This document shows, one piece after another, positions 34,711 through 35,789 of a stretch of 35,789 nucleotides of DNA (positions within the stretch are counted from its first letter, which is position 1; every line of letters begins with the position of its first letter). A model generated the notes under the pieces. The model made no database searches and was not told the origin of the DNA. It saw only the letters and a list, made by a program, of their open reading frames with translations. Origin of the DNA: Gammaproteobacteria bacterium (lineage in GTDB: Bacteria > Pseudomonadota > Gammaproteobacteria > Steroidobacterales > Steroidobacteraceae); contig JAURLT010000038.1 in assembly GCA_030831085.1 (NCBI GenBank), positions 1-35,789 on the forward strand. Direction: 5' to 3'. The translations under genes and the position numbers were made by a program.

Positions 34711-35789
34711 ATGTCACTCGACGTCGGGGTCTCGGCGCGTTTCGGGCGCGATGCGCGGACGATCCTTCGGCTGGGGGGGCCGCTGCTGGTCAACAACCTC
34801 GTGCTGGCCGGCATGGGCGTGGCCAATACCATGGCCGCCGGGCGGCTCGGCCCGGAACCGTTGGCGGGCGTGGCAGTCGGCGTTGCCTACTACCAGATCT
34901 TCTTCCTCGCCGGGCTGGGCGTGCTGCTCTCCATGCCGGCCCTGGTGGCCCATTCCTACGGCGCACGCCGGGACAGCGAGGTGGGTCACCGCTTCCGGCA
35001 GGGCCTGTGGCTGTCGCAGTTGCTCGCCTTGCCGTTGCTGGGTGCGCTGCTGCTGGTGGCGCCCGCCCTGGACTGGTTCGGCACGGATCCCAAGACCGTG
35101 CCGCATGCGCTCGACTACGTTTACACGCTCTGTTTTGGGCTGCCGGCCATGCTGGCCTTCCTGGTGCATCGTTACACCACGGAGGGCATCGGCTGGACCC
35201 GACCCATCATGTGGGTGGCGGGCCTGGGCCTGCTGGCCAACGTCATCGGCAACTGGGTGTTCACCCTGGGCAACCTGGGCGTGCCGAGCCTGGGAGCCAG
35301 GGGCTGCGGGTTGGCCACCGTGCTGGCGCAGTGGACCATGCTCATCGCCCTGCACGCCTACCAGCGCCGCCACCCAATCTATGCGCCCCTGCAGCTGTTC
35401 CGCCGTGAGGGCCCACGGCTGCGCTCGTTGCGAGAGATCCTCGCACTCGGCCTGCCGGTCGGTGGCAGCGTGGTGTCAGAAGGGGCCCTGTTTGCGGTGG
35501 CGGCCCTGATGGTCAGCAAGCTCGGTGCTGCGGTCGTGGCCGCCCATCAGGTGGCCCTGACCTGGGCCTCGCTGATGTTCATGGTGCCGCTCGCCCTGCA
35601 CTCGGCCACCACGGTGCATGTCGGCCACCGCCTCGGCGCTGAAGACCTGCCGGGCGGGCGTTTTGCCGGTTGGTCCGGGGTCAGCCTCTGCGCCGCTTTC
35701 ATGCTGCTGGCTGCGCTCCTGACCCTGCTCGGGCGGGGCCTGATACCCCTGATGTTCACTCCCGACACCGAGGTGGCGGGACTGGCCTC
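34711..35789 (+). CDS. MATE family efflux transporter (C-terminus cut off by window end)
   Basis: The frame from the ATG at 34711 stays open for 359 codons to the right edge. It reads as a MATE (NorM-like) antiporter. After a cytoplasmic start (MSLDVGVSARFGRDARTILR) come GPLLVNNLVLAGMGVANTMAAGRLGPEPLAGVAVG, FFLAGLGVLLSMPALVAHSYGARR, and about eight or nine transmembrane helices. The second-half repeat begins near ILALGLPVGGSVVSEGALFAVAALMVSKLGAAVVAAHQVAL. MATE proteins of about 450 residues export cationic drugs or metabolites using H+ or Na+, so about 90-100 residues are missing. No ribosome binding site is obvious before the ATG. It may be transcribed with the lipocalin-like gene. Confidence 0.9.
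   Translation, partial: MSLDVGVSARFGRDARTILRLGGPLLVNNLVLAGMGVANTMAAGRLGPEPLAGVAVGVAYYQIFFLAGLGVLLSMPALVAHSYGARRDSEVGHRFRQGLWLSQLLALPLLGALLLVAPALDWFGTDPKTVPHALDYVYTLCFGLPAMLAFLVHRYTTEGIGWTRPIMWVAGLGLLANVIGNWVFTLGNLGVPSLGARGCGLATVLAQWTMLIALHAYQRRHPIYAPLQLFRREGPRLRSLREILALGLPVGGSVVSEGALFAVAALMVSKLGAAVVAAHQVALTWASLMFMVPLALHSATTVHVGHRLGAEDLPGGRFAGWSGVSLCAAFMLLAALLTLLGRGLIPLMFTPDTEVAGLA

Overview
The window looks like chromosomal DNA from a G+C-rich gammaproteobacterium, probably an uncultured or little-studied lineage. The evidence is gene content and order: lysM <- -> def-fmt-rsmB-DUF4390-ntrY-ntrX and the priA / argS / SPOR neighbourhood are arrangements typical of Gammaproteobacteria. No phage, transposon, CRISPR array, tRNA or rRNA was seen. 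Coding density is very high: no gap between genes exceeds about 130 bases, and many junctions are 4-base ATGA or GTGA overlaps, so most genes lie in translationally coupled operons.

Left part (1-13,000). A divergent pair opens the window: a truncated LysM gene on the minus strand, and on the plus strand a run for formyl-Met processing (def, fmt), 16S rRNA methylation (rsmB), a DUF4390 exported protein and the NtrY/NtrX two-component pair. NtrX has lost the key residues of its AAA+ ATPase domain. On the minus strand follow argS with a SPOR cell-division protein, then priA; a small exported EF-hand gene sits between argS and priA in the opposite direction.

Middle (12,470-26,900). A sigma factor, a small membrane protein that is probably its anti-sigma factor, and an eight-haem cytochrome with HEAT and TPR repeats form a plus-strand group. 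Facing it is a minus-strand redox operon: pntA-pntB (proton-translocating transhydrogenase), an Old Yellow Enzyme homologue, thioredoxin 2 and an exported alpha/beta hydrolase. Next come an HNH nuclease, a stand-alone 5'-nuclease and a fructosamine-kinase family protein (plus strand), then a methyltransferase and a serine/threonine dehydratase (minus). The dehydratase gene has clearly lower G+C and looks recently acquired. An ExoD-family membrane protein, a two-domain VOC protein and a cyclophilin follow.

Right part (27,700-35,789). A tightly overlapping minus-strand operon encodes homogentisate-dioxygenase-like and fumarylacetoacetate-hydrolase-like enzymes, a dienelactone-hydrolase homologue, a succinate-semialdehyde-dehydrogenase-like enzyme and a Bcr/CflA-type exporter. 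This is probably an aromatic ring-cleavage pathway; no maleylacetoacetate isomerase gene is present here. Its promoter has an 18-bp pseudo-palindrome between the -35 and -10 boxes, a good candidate repressor site, shared with a divergent kinase-like / lipocalin-like pair. The window ends inside a MATE efflux gene.

The most unusual items are the degenerate NtrX, the sigma / anti-sigma / octahaem cytochrome module, the hmgA-like operon with its candidate operator, and the pnt-OYE-TrxC-hydrolase operon. All functions are read from motifs and context; nothing was searched against databases.
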